A DNA stretch of 51,923 bases, from the NCBI GenBank assembly GCA_029834535.1, contig JAQMWT010000087.1, forward strand, positions 1 through 51,923. Reading direction: 5' to 3'. Positions 9,901 to 19,167 of the stretch are shown here, in pieces. Made by a program: the position numbers and the translations under genes. The stretch is from Chrysophaeum taylorii. Taxonomy: Eukaryota > Sar > Pelagophyceae > Pelagomonadales > Pelagomonadaceae. Each line of letters begins with the position of its first letter. The stretch's first letter is position 1. Under the pieces are notes generated by a model. It ran no database searches. It was not told the DNA's origin and was given only the letters and a program-made list of their open reading frames with translations.

Positions 9901-9913
9901 CGACTTTTCGGTC
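9893..9913 (-). other. SLNY-encoding 21-nt motif (gag-side boundary)
   Basis: On the - strand it encodes SSTEKSLNYVEPQ between the coiled-coil segment and the Pro-rich segment. This is the most upstream copy in the element. Confidence 0.65.
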
Positions 9914-9952
9914 GAGGATAGATGAACGAACGTCTACATCACAAATGATGTC

Positions 9953-10176
9953 TTATGCAAACATGAGCTGTTCGTTTAGACGAAGGAAACTACTGTTGTC
10001 CTCAGTAGATGTCGTTGACAGAATGTCAGCTGATTGTAATAGAGTCTCAAATAACTTGTCGATATTGTGTTGTAGCTGGGCCGTGGTATCATTATCTGTC
10101 ACATGCTTCGTGAGTTCGCTACACTGTTCTCGCAGGGTGTTTAAGGTGTGGTTTGTTCGATCTAATAGCGTCATGT
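9953..10176 (-). pseudogene. Coiled-coil segment of gag/pol, downstream half of the frame split by an insertion
   Basis: Reads MTLLDRTNHTLNTLREQCSE with heptad-like Leu spacing. Its first codons line up exactly with the gag frame on the far side of the 370-bp insertion: ...RSNM joins TLLDRTNH. A stop follows near 9950, shortly before the SLNY motif. Probably the C-terminal oligomerising part of Gag. Confidence 0.6.
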
Positions 10177-10546
10177 AACCTTACCCTGATCGCCGACTGC
10201 GGTTGCGATGGAGGACAGTGCCTCATGAATCCTGAGCCTTGCGAGGGCATCCGCCCTCCCGGCGTAGGTTGGCACCTATTCGCCTCCCGGACGGGCCGGT
10301 TGGCAGCCGGAACGTTCGCAGTGGGACGGTGTATGGCCGGGGGGCGAAGACGGAAGGTTATCGACGAGTTCGTTGTCAGTCACATCGCGGTCTCCTCGTC
10401 GCATGGCGATTGATGGTCACTCTCCGCCGACCGACCTTTCGGCGCTCCTCGTCTACAGGCCCGTGATTCCGGACTGGCTCCTGTCGGTCCGGCCTGGCTC
10501 CCATGCTCGGGAGAGGTCTGAAGTTAGTTAGTTAATAATTTCATGT
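10177..10546 (+). mobile_element. 370-bp SINE-like insertion with 6-bp target duplication
   Basis: GC-rich block inside the more AT-rich element, bracketed by TCATGT at 10171-10176 and 10541-10546. Removing it joins the gag frame to the segment starting at 10174 in phase. The right end has a stem-loop (CTCCC..GGGAG, 10499-10513) followed by AGGTCTGAAG and a TTAGTTAGTTAATAAT tail. This arrangement of 3' hairpin plus simple tail plus target duplication fits a SINE mobilised by a LINE. No clear A/B box was found, so promoter type is unknown. A related 3' end lies next to the U6 gene. Confidence 0.65.
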
Positions 10547-12091
10547 TAGACCGAGAGGACCTGTCAAAGGTGCGGGGGTAAATTGGACGGTCATGGGACT
10601 GTCCGGCAGTTTTCTTGGTGACGCAAGAATCACCAGGACGATAATACGATAAATCGCTGCGAGAGAAAGGCTGGCGAGCATCATTAGAGATACGCAAGCG
10701 TCTAGCATTAAACGTGGAAGATGTACCAGGTTGGGACGAAGTGATGAAGGCGAGTGTGTTAGCAGTTCGAGTCAGACTTTTGTCCGATGAGTCCAAAGTA
10801 TGTGTGAGTAGTAACTTTGGCTTTGGTTGAGATGATAAACCTTCGACATAGGGTTGCCAAGAAACAGGGCGTTCTAAGCGTCTTTTCTTCGACCCATTTG
10901 ATACTACATTATATACGTCTAATGCGCATTCTAAGATATAGCTAGGGTTGGTAGGGTGACACAATCGTTCAGCTTCTGGCACAGGCCGAGATGAAGATCG
11001 GGTTTCATACATATAACACCAATCTACCCAACCACGATCGTAACGATTGTTGCTGGTATTATCGGCGTAATGCCGATGTATCTCTTCATAGATTTTTCTA
11101 CAAAGAGTGCCAAAGTCGAATTGAAGGTCAGTCTCTTCCTGGTTAAGTTGGTAAGAGATTTGCCTAAATGCTAGGACAGCTTCGATAAACACATATGGAC
11201 ATACCAGTTAGGTTTATAAACAACAGAGTTAAATTGCTGTTTCAAATAGGACACATCAGTAGTCGTAACAGACTCGTAGTGACTAAAGGCGATGAGCATA
11301 ATGGCTCGAGCCTTCTTGGGTAAATAACTTTTGTTGTATACCTCATTGATGGCCGGCCAGGCCGCAAGTGCTGGTTTTCCAACACTTCCAAGATTGAAGT
11401 AAGTATGCAAGAATGTAGCATACGTGTTCTGATAAGTGTGCCAGTCAGCAGCAGTTAACGAAAACAAGGTAACAGGGGCACGAGCACGGGTGTCGAAAGC
11501 TAGTGCCTTCGGGTGCACACGATTTAAGATTCGTTCCTCTTCTAAGAAACGGGCATTGATTTCAGGACGTAATGCCTTGACTTCATAGTCGTAACAGACA
11601 GTAGCTAGCTGAGCTAATTCTGCATCAGGTAAGTGGGGGAAAGCTTCGTTGATGAAATGCCATTCCTGATACTCAGGGGGCAATTCATCAACAGCTAAAC
11701 GGAGATCAGCAGCCCTATCGGTCTTCTATTCCAGGAAAACGCGATCGAGAATTTGATTCCGGAAGATCTCGTAGTCCTTGCATGGCCGAGTATATGCTTC
11801 GTACGAGTCGTACTCGAGGAAGGCATCGGCATGACTGGACCGTAACAATTGCTTAATGTGCTTGATTTGCAAGGATACCTTGCGAGTCTGAAGCTGAAAT
11901 CGATTTCCATCGTTAAGAAACTCAACTACAGGAGCTTCGAGCTTCAATATATCCGCACCTGTGATCGCCCTGGGTGCGGCTCGTGCTGCGTGTTCTGCCA
12001 GAGCAGTTGACGGGGAACCTGTGGGTTCAGTCACGCAGCTGACACTGTCTAGACATTCTAAGGGGGTCTGTCTATCGGTGTCTATGTACAC
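10524..12091 (-). pseudogene. Gag-like ORF of the copia element, broken by one stop and one frameshift
   Basis: Structural protein expected to form virus-like particles. It starts near 12091 (ATG) and reads ITGADILKLEAPVVEFLNDG, QIKHIKQLLRSSHADAFLEY and YTRPCKDYEIFRNQILDRVF. An in-frame TAG at 11726-11728 follows, and the same frame then continues KTDRAADLRLAVDELPPEYQ and EWHFINEAFPHLPDAELAQL. Near 11180 it shifts to another frame (VFIEAVLAFRQISYQLNQEE, EIHRHYADN, YDRGWVDWCYMYE) and ends ...RSSRSNM at the SINE insertion. Helical and charged, as Gag proteins are. No CCHC zinc knuckle is visible. Identification rests mainly on position upstream of pol and on character. Confidence 0.6.
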
Positions 12092-13353
12092 TCATCGTTT
12101 TCGATGGAAAGATGTCTATTTGATGACTGTGCAAGCTGTGAGTCCAGAGTAGTGTCGCTAAGCGTAGTCACTCAGGCAGCTGGTTAGTTTTGGTGCTCTC
12201 AAGGAGCCTGTTAAGTGCATTGCCATGGAATGTACGAGTGGACGTACCCAAAATATTCCATACCATATGTACAAGAGTGCAGGTTAGCCAATTACACACA
12301 CATCAACATTGACATGACAATACGATACTATGAACAGGTGCACACAAGATTACACGATCACGTGTGCAAAAAAAGTATTATATACTGCCCAATGGTAATG
12401 GCGTTGTATTCACAAGTATGTTTTCGTGTCGAGGCTGAACAGGCGCGGTAACCGTTCAAAACCCATAGGTTACGTGCACGTTTTAACACATGGTTTCTCA
12501 GGGACCCGCCTGGGCCCATAACCTGCATAGCATTAGCAAGCATGGTAAGTCACCTGGGAAACCATCCCGTCTTATCATGAACGTCTGGAAGTATTTAATT
12601 CGGGGAATGAAAAGGCATGTTCCCTATATCCTCAGAACACGACAGGCGGCATCTAGATCTACACGAGAAAGGTAAAGCGTATAGTGCAACATACCTCGGG
12701 GCGCGCTAGACCATGATGATGAGCGTAGGCACAAATCAGAAGACTATTTGACTGTGTAGAAAGGAAGAAGAATGGTAAGGAAGAGATCGCGTCCTCAACG
12801 GACGGATAAGGGTAAGAGGCAGCAGATTTCTCTGCAGAGGCAGCAGATTTCTCTGCAAGGGCTCGTGATTCTCGTCGAGCCTCTCGCCGAGGGCATCTCG
12901 CATTCTTACCAGGGGAGTGCTGTGGCGGCAACTCCTTCTCGCTGAGACTTACCCCGCTCCTCGAGGTTTTGCACCCGTTCAACGGGACGCCTTTACCTAT
13001 TTCCCCTATGATGTTTGGTGATGTCACTCCCCTGACGCCAACTAGATTTCTCTGCCAGGAGTATCTTGTTTATCGTAAAGCAACTGCCAGCCTCAAGTTG
13101 AGAGGCTAGGCGAGCGTGAACGCGAGTGTAGAGAGCTCCGGCGTGTTGGTGAGTGCCCCCAGCGCCCCCCCCGAGGTCAGAAACGTTCTACCACCACGAG
13201 ACTAATCTTCTTGCGTCATATCTTGAATGCCTTTTGCGTCAGAACTTGAAGAAGAAGTTTTTACGTCTATCCGTACACGATATACCGGCGCCGACAATGC
13301 TTGCGGGACGCACCCGCGCACCCCGCGGCCGCCGTGCGCGAAGTGCGATCAAG
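12092..13353. other. Intergenic / possible 5' LTR and leader region of the retroelement
   Basis: No supported gene. If the right-arm element has a 5' LTR it should lie here, but I could not match a partner LTR at its other end because the palindrome centre removes it. A 21-bp unit, GAGGCAGCAGATTTCTCTGCA, is repeated at about 12819-12860, with a further partial AGATTTCTCTGC near 13046. The CT/AT composition changes to GC-rich after about 13150. Confidence 0.4.
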
Positions 13354-13464
13354 ACCCAGCTAGCTCAGAGTCGTGTTCCGACGGGGCCTTGGCAGAGCGC
13401 AAGACTTTTACGTCACGAGCACGTAGATATCTTGTGGTCGTGGGTTCGAGCCCCACGTTGGGTG
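13354..13464 (+). tRNA. tRNA-Lys(UUU) with an anticodon-loop intron and a D-loop insertion
   Basis: Acceptor ACCCAGC (13354-13360) pairs with GTTGGGT (13457-13463, one G-U). The T arm GTGGG-TTCGAGC-CCCAC and variable region match eukaryotic tRNA-Lys. The anticodon stem is CAAGA/TCTTG. The loop reads CT-TTT-A, then about 18 extra bases (roughly 13411-13428), then A, a canonical 37/38 intron. Between the D-stem strands GCTC and GAGC there are about 28 bases instead of about 8, so a second insertion of roughly 20 bases lies in the D loop. Either this is an ectopic second intron or the gene is damaged; all stems otherwise pair. Confidence 0.8.
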
Positions 13465-13812
13465 TCATACCGAGTGAAAATTTACGAAGAGAGTAGATGA
13501 GTAACGCTAAACATGTTTTTCTTTTTCTTTTTTTTCCCGACAAAAGAAAACTCAGACTCGGGTGAATCTGGTTGTGGTGCACGGAGGGAGTAGCTTTTTT
13601 GAAGAATCTTTATTTCTTTTTCGAATTTATACATCCAGCTCTGCAGTTAAAGAGATGCAGCTTGACGTCATAAGCGTTTGAGAGATAGAAGTTCTTACGT
13701 GGCAGCACGTATATCGGAGTCGATCCTTGGTTCTCTACTCGGCTTCTCCTGCACGGTCGCGCGAAGTGGGAACACGTCGCCGACCCTCTCGCCGTGGGCT
13801 ACGACGCGCGCC

Positions 13813-13892
13813 GGGGCACATCGAGATGACCGGCACCAGTTAAAAATCCATCGGGGCACATCGAGATCAGCGGCACCAGTTTAAATTCCATC
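13813..13892. repeat. 40-bp tandem duplication
   Basis: Two copies (13813-13852 and 13853-13892) differing at a few positions (GATGACC versus GATCAGC, TTAAAAAT versus TTTAAATT). Confidence 0.85.
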
Positions 13893-13958
13893 GCGTGACA
13901 TCTTCTAAGTCCTAGCTCGGCACGTTTGAGGCCGACCCGCTCGACCGCCGAGGGCCTT

Positions 13959-14002
13959 TAGGGGATACTCAAAGCTACGTTAGGGGATACTCAAAGCTAC
14001 GT
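13959..14002. repeat. 22-bp perfect tandem duplication
   Basis: TAGGGGATACTCAAAGC plus TACGT, present twice without change, so a recent duplication. Confidence 0.9.
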
Positions 14003-14736
14003 CGTCGTGAGCTTCCCCCGGGCCTGTCGACGGCGGCGTTCCATATAGGTGGCCCATTGTGATCCACTACACCTGCTCAAGCACGTGCCATGCCGCGTTC
14101 GTTCGCTCTCGACGGAAACGCTCCGTTTGTACTGGCCATCGGCACGTGCCGGCAAATCTAGGCGGATTGGTGCCTAATGAAGGTTCCTTCGCGTGAGCCA
14201 GCGCTTGCGATTCTGCCGGCTCCGGCACTCGCCCCGGCAGTCGCGGTCTCGGAACTGATGAACGGCACCACCCGTAAGTGCGCGGTGGAGCTTACCCTCC
14301 TCAGGATGGCGCAATAATCCAAACCCTAGATTAATTTCGTCGTTACATGTGTTAGCAAACGGATCTCGCCACTGCCTTTCTCTTCAACGGCGAAACTACG
14401 CTCATGAAGTTCGAGAAATTCCGACCGCCACAGGAAGGCCAACGCTTCCGCCCGCGCATCGTCGTCTTCTCATGAATTTTTGCTTGGATCCGTACGTACG
14501 TCGTTCATTCTCGAAAGGCTTATTTTGTATTTCTTAGACATCCCGAGGCTCATACCGAGCTCGCAAGTATCCCCGGCTCCAAGCTCGCGGCGGTTGGCCG
14601 CTTGAGGGGTCGAGCACGGAAGAGCGCACCCTAGCTTGCCAAGTCGCCAAGCAACACGATCAGCATCCGAATTTCGGGTTAGTTCGAGGGACGCGCGCTT
14701 CGAGCCAGGCTAGTCCTCTTCCAGATTCGCCAAAAT

Positions 14737-14955
14737 CCGATGTGATCTCCCTCGCGTGTTTCCTCAATCGCAACCATCGCGCAGGTCGCCGTCGCGCTGG
14801 ATCACCCTCAATCCGATGTGACCTCCCTCGCGTGTTTCCTCAATCACTACCGTCACGCAGGTCGCGGTCGCGCTGGATCAGCCTCAATCCGAGGTGAAGC
14901 TCCTGTCCCCAATCGCTTCCGTTGCGCAGGTCGCCGTCGCGCTGGATCCCCCCGA
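14737..14955. repeat. 76-bp tandem repeat, three copies
   Basis: Units start at 14737, 14813 and 14889 (CCGATGTGA.CTCCCTCGCG ... CAGGTCGC.GTCGCGCTGGAT). The third copy is more divergent. A period of 76 is not a multiple of three, which argues against a coding repeat. A GAGGCT hexamer run follows at 14954-14980. Confidence 0.85.
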
Positions 14956-15030
14956 GGCTGAGGCTGAGGCTGAGGCTGAGTCCTCGGAAATATCGGCGGG
15001 TCACAAGGTAACGTTCTGGGTACCCAAGGG

Positions 15031-15720
15031 GTGCGGGCGGCCACCACTCGTTCGTCCTCGCCAAAGCAACGAGGGAGGTCCATTTCAAGGGCATCTCCCC
15101 CCCCCGATGTCGAACCAAACGCGCGAGGCAAGGTCCCGTTCTGGACCAACACCCTTTATTCCAAGCACCTCTCGGGCCGGCGATGCTTGTTCGACGCGGT
15201 CACGTTGGCTACGGGGTCGTCCCTCACCGACCCGGGCCTCCTCAAGCCCCACATAGTTAAGGTGCGCGACGAGCTTGGGTTCGGACGCGAGCGAGATCCG
15301 ACGTTCGGGTTGTCGACCAAGGCGTGGGAGAGGAGCAAGTCGCCCTTCGAATTCACCCGCCAGATCTCGCTCCAGTGCCTCTTGACCAAACTGTTCGCCC
15401 AGACCGTTGGGGTCTACATCGTCCTCTGCGCCGTCGTGACGCTCCCCGACCCCAAAGACCTCACCAAGGAAATCCTCGACCAGCACTACTGCGTCTTCGA
15501 TGCCTACCTCGGCCTCTTCGTCGTCGAGATCCGAGGTGGTAACCCCAACGCCTCCCACGTCACCCCCGACGACCTCCTAGACGAGCAAAAGACCAAAGCC
15601 AACCTCAAGCGCGACTACGGCCTCCTCTTCCCTAAGCACTGCTACCTCCTCATGATCAACAAGAAGCGCGTTGCCGAGACCACCTACGGCTCGCCCTCCC
15701 TCTCCTCCTCACCTATATAG
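15031..15720 (+). CDS. Hypothetical ORF, possible Cys/His protease-like fold, no ATG
   Basis: Open frame ending TAG at 15718-15720. It has no ATG near its beginning (only GTG at 15031), so it is either a 5'-truncated gene, an exon, or a relic. The clean part starts at KVPFWTNTLYSKHLSGRRCL (near 15130). CLFDAVTLATG followed about 100 residues later by QHYCVFDAYLGLFVVEI resembles the Cys..His-plus-hydrophobic-strand layout of papain/OTU-like peptidases, but this is a guess from pattern only. Codon use is GC3-rich like host genes. It stands alone between the 76-bp repeat and the esterase. Confidence 0.4.
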   Translation: MRAATTRSSSPKQRGRSISRASPPPDVEPNARGKVPFWTNTLYSKHLSGRRCLFDAVTLATGSSLTDPGLLKPHIVKVRDELGFGRERDPTFGLSTKAWERSKSPFEFTRQISLQCLLTKLFAQTVGVYIVLCAVVTLPDPKDLTKEILDQHYCVFDAYLGLFVVEIRGGNPNASHVTPDDLLDEQKTKANLKRDYGLLFPKHCYLLMINKKRVAETTYGSPSLSSSPI

Positions 15721-16394
15721 AATATTATAGGGAAAACCGCTAGCACTTGTGAGCGCCTCTTTTGCTTCTCGAGATCGGTTCCGTTATCGGTATAAAAGAC
15801 GCCACCCTTACCCGCCTGCGCTTGCGCCAGATCGCTGAGGTAGTATGTTCGAGGCAAAACGTATTGCAGAAACGGGAAGTTCAATGTCCGTCGATATCCT
15901 GTTTGTCCCGTCTCACACCAACGGTGTTCTTCCGTATTTTCTTTTTAATTGCTAGAAAGAAATTACCTATAGGACGCAAGAATACTTCTTCGGACGTCTT
16001 CCGTGTTTTCTCGCGACAAAGCGCGTCGTGGCGAGCGACGGCGGACCGTCGCGCTGCTCGGGATGACGAGACAAACCGTCCGGCGGCCAGCGAGGCGGGG
16101 GAGCACCCGGCGCGCCCATCGCCGACTTTCGAATCCCTCGGGGAAGGAGCGAGTGAGGTACGGGGTCGCTCGGTTGATCGATCGTGAAGGGCGAGCAGTT
16201 CGACGAAGAGGTGCGTGCCGATCGTCGTGAAGAGGGGTCGAAAGGAGCATCACCTGATTTGGGAGGTGCGGCAACGTGAGGTGTTGCTTGCGTAGTCGAA
16301 CCTTGACCTCGAAGCGCTACTCCACACTAAAATAAAGGGTGGGGTTTCGGTTCGTTTCGGAGTCCCCAGAAAAAAAGGCCGCACGATGTGAAGA
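15721..16394. promoter_or_regulatory. Intergenic region upstream of the esterase gene
   Basis: No gene supported. It should include the promoter and 5' leader of the + strand esterase, but I see no clear TATA box within 60 bases of its ATG. An AT-rich patch lies at 15925-15975. Confidence 0.4.
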
Positions 16395-17537
16395 ATGGAC
16401 GAGCTTACTAGCGCGATGGGAGCGCTGTTTTGCCAGCGGGAGGGGGTCGGGGACCAGGGGGCCGCCCCGTCGTCGTGGCAACGAGGCCCCGACGGGGGAT
16501 TCGTCGCGACGGATTTCGGGTCGGAAGAGGACGAGTGCGGGGCGTACGAGGCAGCGCAGGAGGAGGAAACCGCCGACAGCGCGGCGCCCATGGGGGTGCC
16601 GTATCGCGAGGAGGAGCCGCTCTTCGCGAGCGCGAGCAAGTGGTTTGAGTCTCTGGTCTACGGCGGCGAGGAGCGGTTGCGACGAGAGACTGATGACGAC
16701 GACACGTCTCAGCTTAGGAGCTTGAGCGTGAGAGAGCTGCGACAAATCATAAGCGAGGCCGGGCTCTCTCACGCCGACTGCCTCGAGCGACGCGACCTCG
16801 AGCTCCGGGCCGTCCAGGCCTTCGCCCCCAAGCGCGAAACGTCGGAGGTTGAGATCGCTTCGTACCGGTGCCACGTTGTCGGCGCTTCCGACCCGGAACT
16901 CGTCGTCGTCGTCTTCCACGGATACCTAGCCCCCGCGGCCGAGCTCTTGCCTTTGGCGGGGGCCCTCGCGCGCCGCACCTACGAGATGGGCTGCAAGACG
17001 AAATTCGTCCTGCCCCAGTCCCCCGGCAACTCGTGGTTCAACCTGAACATTTCTTCCTACATCCTCGCCGTCGTCCAGGGCGAAGCCGAAAAGGCGCGCG
17101 TCGTCAGGTCAACGCCCCAGGGCGTCCCGGAAATGCGCGCCAAGGTCAACGCCTTCTTGGCGGCCGTCAGACACATGTTCCGACTCCAAGACAACTCGCG
17201 AATTTGCCTCGCCGGCTTCTCCCAGGGCGCGATGGCTGCCCTCGACGTTGCCCTCGACGCCGACATGACCGTCGCAGGCGTCGTCGTCATCTCGGGCTTT
17301 GTCATGTCCGTCGAGCGCTGGGCCGACAGACTCCGCAATAAACACAAGGGCCTTCGCGTCCTCCAGCTCCACGGCCTCCAAGACAAGATCATCCCTTTCT
17401 ACACCGCCTCCTGGCTCAGCGACCTCCTCAAGAGCAACGGCGCTAACTCCATGTTCATCCCTCATTCCGCCGGGCACGAGTTCGGTCCACCCCACGTCTT
17501 CTCCTCCCTTCTCTCCTTCCTCTCCTCTCTCACCTAA
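16395..17537 (+). CDS. Alpha/beta-hydrolase, acyl-protein thioesterase/carboxylesterase family
   Basis: Serine hydrolase of the phospholipase/carboxylesterase (Abhydrolase_2) family, which removes acyl chains from proteins or lysophospholipids, usually in the cytosol. In this 380-residue protein the catalytic domain begins near residue 170 (VVVFHGYLAPAAELLPLA). The nucleophile is Ser276 in LAGFSQGAMAA, followed by Asp330 in LHGLQDKIIPF and His361 in HSAGHEFGPPH, a complete triad in the right order. The first 160 residues are an acidic, mostly disordered extension with a possible SAP-like helix-turn (LSVRELRQIISEAGLSHADC) around residues 113-135; such an extension is not usual in this roughly 220-residue family. 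The ATG at 16395 is the first in frame. The 3' end converges with the Tpr gene. Confidence 0.85.
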   Translation: MDELTSAMGALFCQREGVGDQGAAPSSWQRGPDGGFVATDFGSEEDECGAYEAAQEEETADSAAPMGVPYREEEPLFASASKWFESLVYGGEERLRRETDDDDTSQLRSLSVRELRQIISEAGLSHADCLERRDLELRAVQAFAPKRETSEVEIASYRCHVVGASDPELVVVVFHGYLAPAAELLPLAGALARRTYEMGCKTKFVLPQSPGNSWFNLNISSYILAVVQGEAEKARVVRSTPQGVPEMRAKVNAFLAAVRHMFRLQDNSRICLAGFSQGAMAALDVALDADMTVAGVVVISGFVMSVERWADRLRNKHKGLRVLQLHGLQDKIIPFYTASWLSDLLKSNGANSMFIPHSAGHEFGPPHVFSSLLSFLSSLT

Positions 17538-17586
17538 TTTTATCTCTCTTCCTTTCAGCCGCCTTCCTTTCTTCTCTTCTACGAAT

Positions 17587-17701
17587 CCTCTTCTTCTTCT
17601 TCTTCTTCTTCTTCTTCTTCTTCTTCTTCTTCTTCTTCTTCTTCTTCTTCTCTTCTTCTTCTTCTTCTTCTTCTTCTTCTTCTTCTTCTTCTTCTTCTTC
17701 G
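17587..17701. repeat. (CTT)n microsatellite, about 115 bp
   Basis: Near-perfect CTT/TTC run in the 3' flank of the esterase. On the other strand it creates a spurious Lys/Arg-rich ORF (17109-17750). Confidence 0.95.
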
Positions 17702-19167
17702 AGTCACGTTTGCCCGCTCCCCGTCCTACATCCTCCGCGTGCACATCCACTTCAGACTGCAGAAAGCCCCCATCTCAGCGCAAATATACTTTCTTCCACA
17801 AAAAAAGTTAATCCACGGTAAAAAGCCGACCTGTGTTTATTCACCCCGATGATGTCGTCCGGGAAGAGCGACATTGACACGCTGCGCGAGTCACGCCCCG
17901 GTGAAACCAAAATCGACCGACGACAGCTCGGCGCCTCGCACGGGAGAAGCCACAGCGGAACTGCCCAGAGAAGCAAGACAACGCACCACCGAAGAAGAAT
18001 GGAGTTATAAGGAGTATTCTTGCTGAATCCCCACCTTCTTCTCTCAAAGCCGCCGACACAACAGAACGGCCGCAATTTGTCTTCCAGTCCAACACCGCCC
18101 GCGAAGTCTCTCTTTCGCCCACATCACGAGGAAGCTTAAACACGTTTCTCTTTCTTTCTTTCTTTCTTTCTTTCTTCGCCACAATTGTATTCCCTGAAGC
18201 CATCGACGTCCAAATCTCACCGATAAAACTCAACACCACTCCACTCAAAGCTTCACACTGGAGACGCGACAGAGCTAGAAAGCGGTACTATTCAACTCAC
18301 AGTTCGAGACTCGACTTGGCGACTCCAATGTCCGTGCGCATCTCTGAGGGAAAGCCCCTCATGCCTCGTCACGAAGTAAGTGGCCTACATGGCACAACTC
18401 GATTGTCACGGTATCCCTGCGGCATCATTGCCTTTCAATCCTATGTTTCTTTCCCAGGGGCTCATCAGTTTTTTACTACGTAGCGCAACTCGACTTGTCA
18501 AGGGAGTTCGCTCACCGTGGAGTCGCGTTTTGATCCGACCCGAAATAGCCCACCATCCTCAGTGAAAAGGAGTTCTTTATCCTCTTCAAAGCACACTCCT
18601 GAGGTGATGGCGGCATAGTGACGTGCATCATCACGCGCATCTGCTGACTCGCGTGGACGGGAGGAGCCAGCCCCGGTCTCGAATTTCGTTTAGTTTGTGG
18701 AGAAACTTTCTTTCGACGGGCCCACGGCTCTCCAACGTCTCGCAGCTGGTCTTCGCCAGCTTCCTTCTCACGTCTAAGCTTGGGTTTCCAGCGTGCGTAG
18801 TAGCCTATGTTGTCATCCTCCAGCTAGAAACTCTGGCCGCCCACAAGCTTTTTCTGCTATACGCGAGATGGAGGGTGGCGTTCTCTTCACCAAGTGTGGT
18901 TGGAAGAGTTTGTAGCAGGACGCGAAACTTTTTGCTCCTTCAAGTAAAAATAATAAGAACAGCAACAACTAGTGTCAAAAGGAAAGTAGTTAGTTATCCA
19001 CGCACCTAGTTTTTGTTGTGGTGAATGAACTGAAGAAGAATGTCGAGATCCAAAATAAATCGATCGAAGTTATTATTTACTATAATCAACGAGAAATGTC
19101 GGCATTCAAGAAAAGAAAAGAAAAGAGTACAGAAGTTTTAAACGCGAGGAGTCTAGTCGCGACCATA
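17702..19167. other. Intergenic region between convergent esterase and Tpr genes
   Basis: No supported gene. Contains a (TTTC)n run at about 18144-18177. ORFs here are short and show no coding character. The AT-rich stretch 18940-19120 is probably the 3' UTR or terminator side of the - strand gene ending at 19168. Confidence 0.5.

Larger units (their letters stand above)
13465..14736. other. Intergenic region with two short tandem duplications
   Basis: No gene supported. It contains a 40-bp unit twice at 13813-13892 (GGGGCACATCGAGAT...CCATC) and a 22-bp unit twice at 13959-14002 (TAGGGGATACTCAAAGC...). The rest is unique GC-rich sequence with no open frame longer than about 70 codons. Confidence 0.6.

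Noticed and set aside
12092..12700. 5' LTR of the copia element
   Set aside because: Expected position, but I could not find a matching LTR at the other end, TG...CA borders, or a primer-binding site I would trust.
17109..17750. - strand ORF with a long poly-Lys/Arg stretch
   Set aside because: It is the complement of the (CTT)n microsatellite fused to the antisense of the esterase gene.
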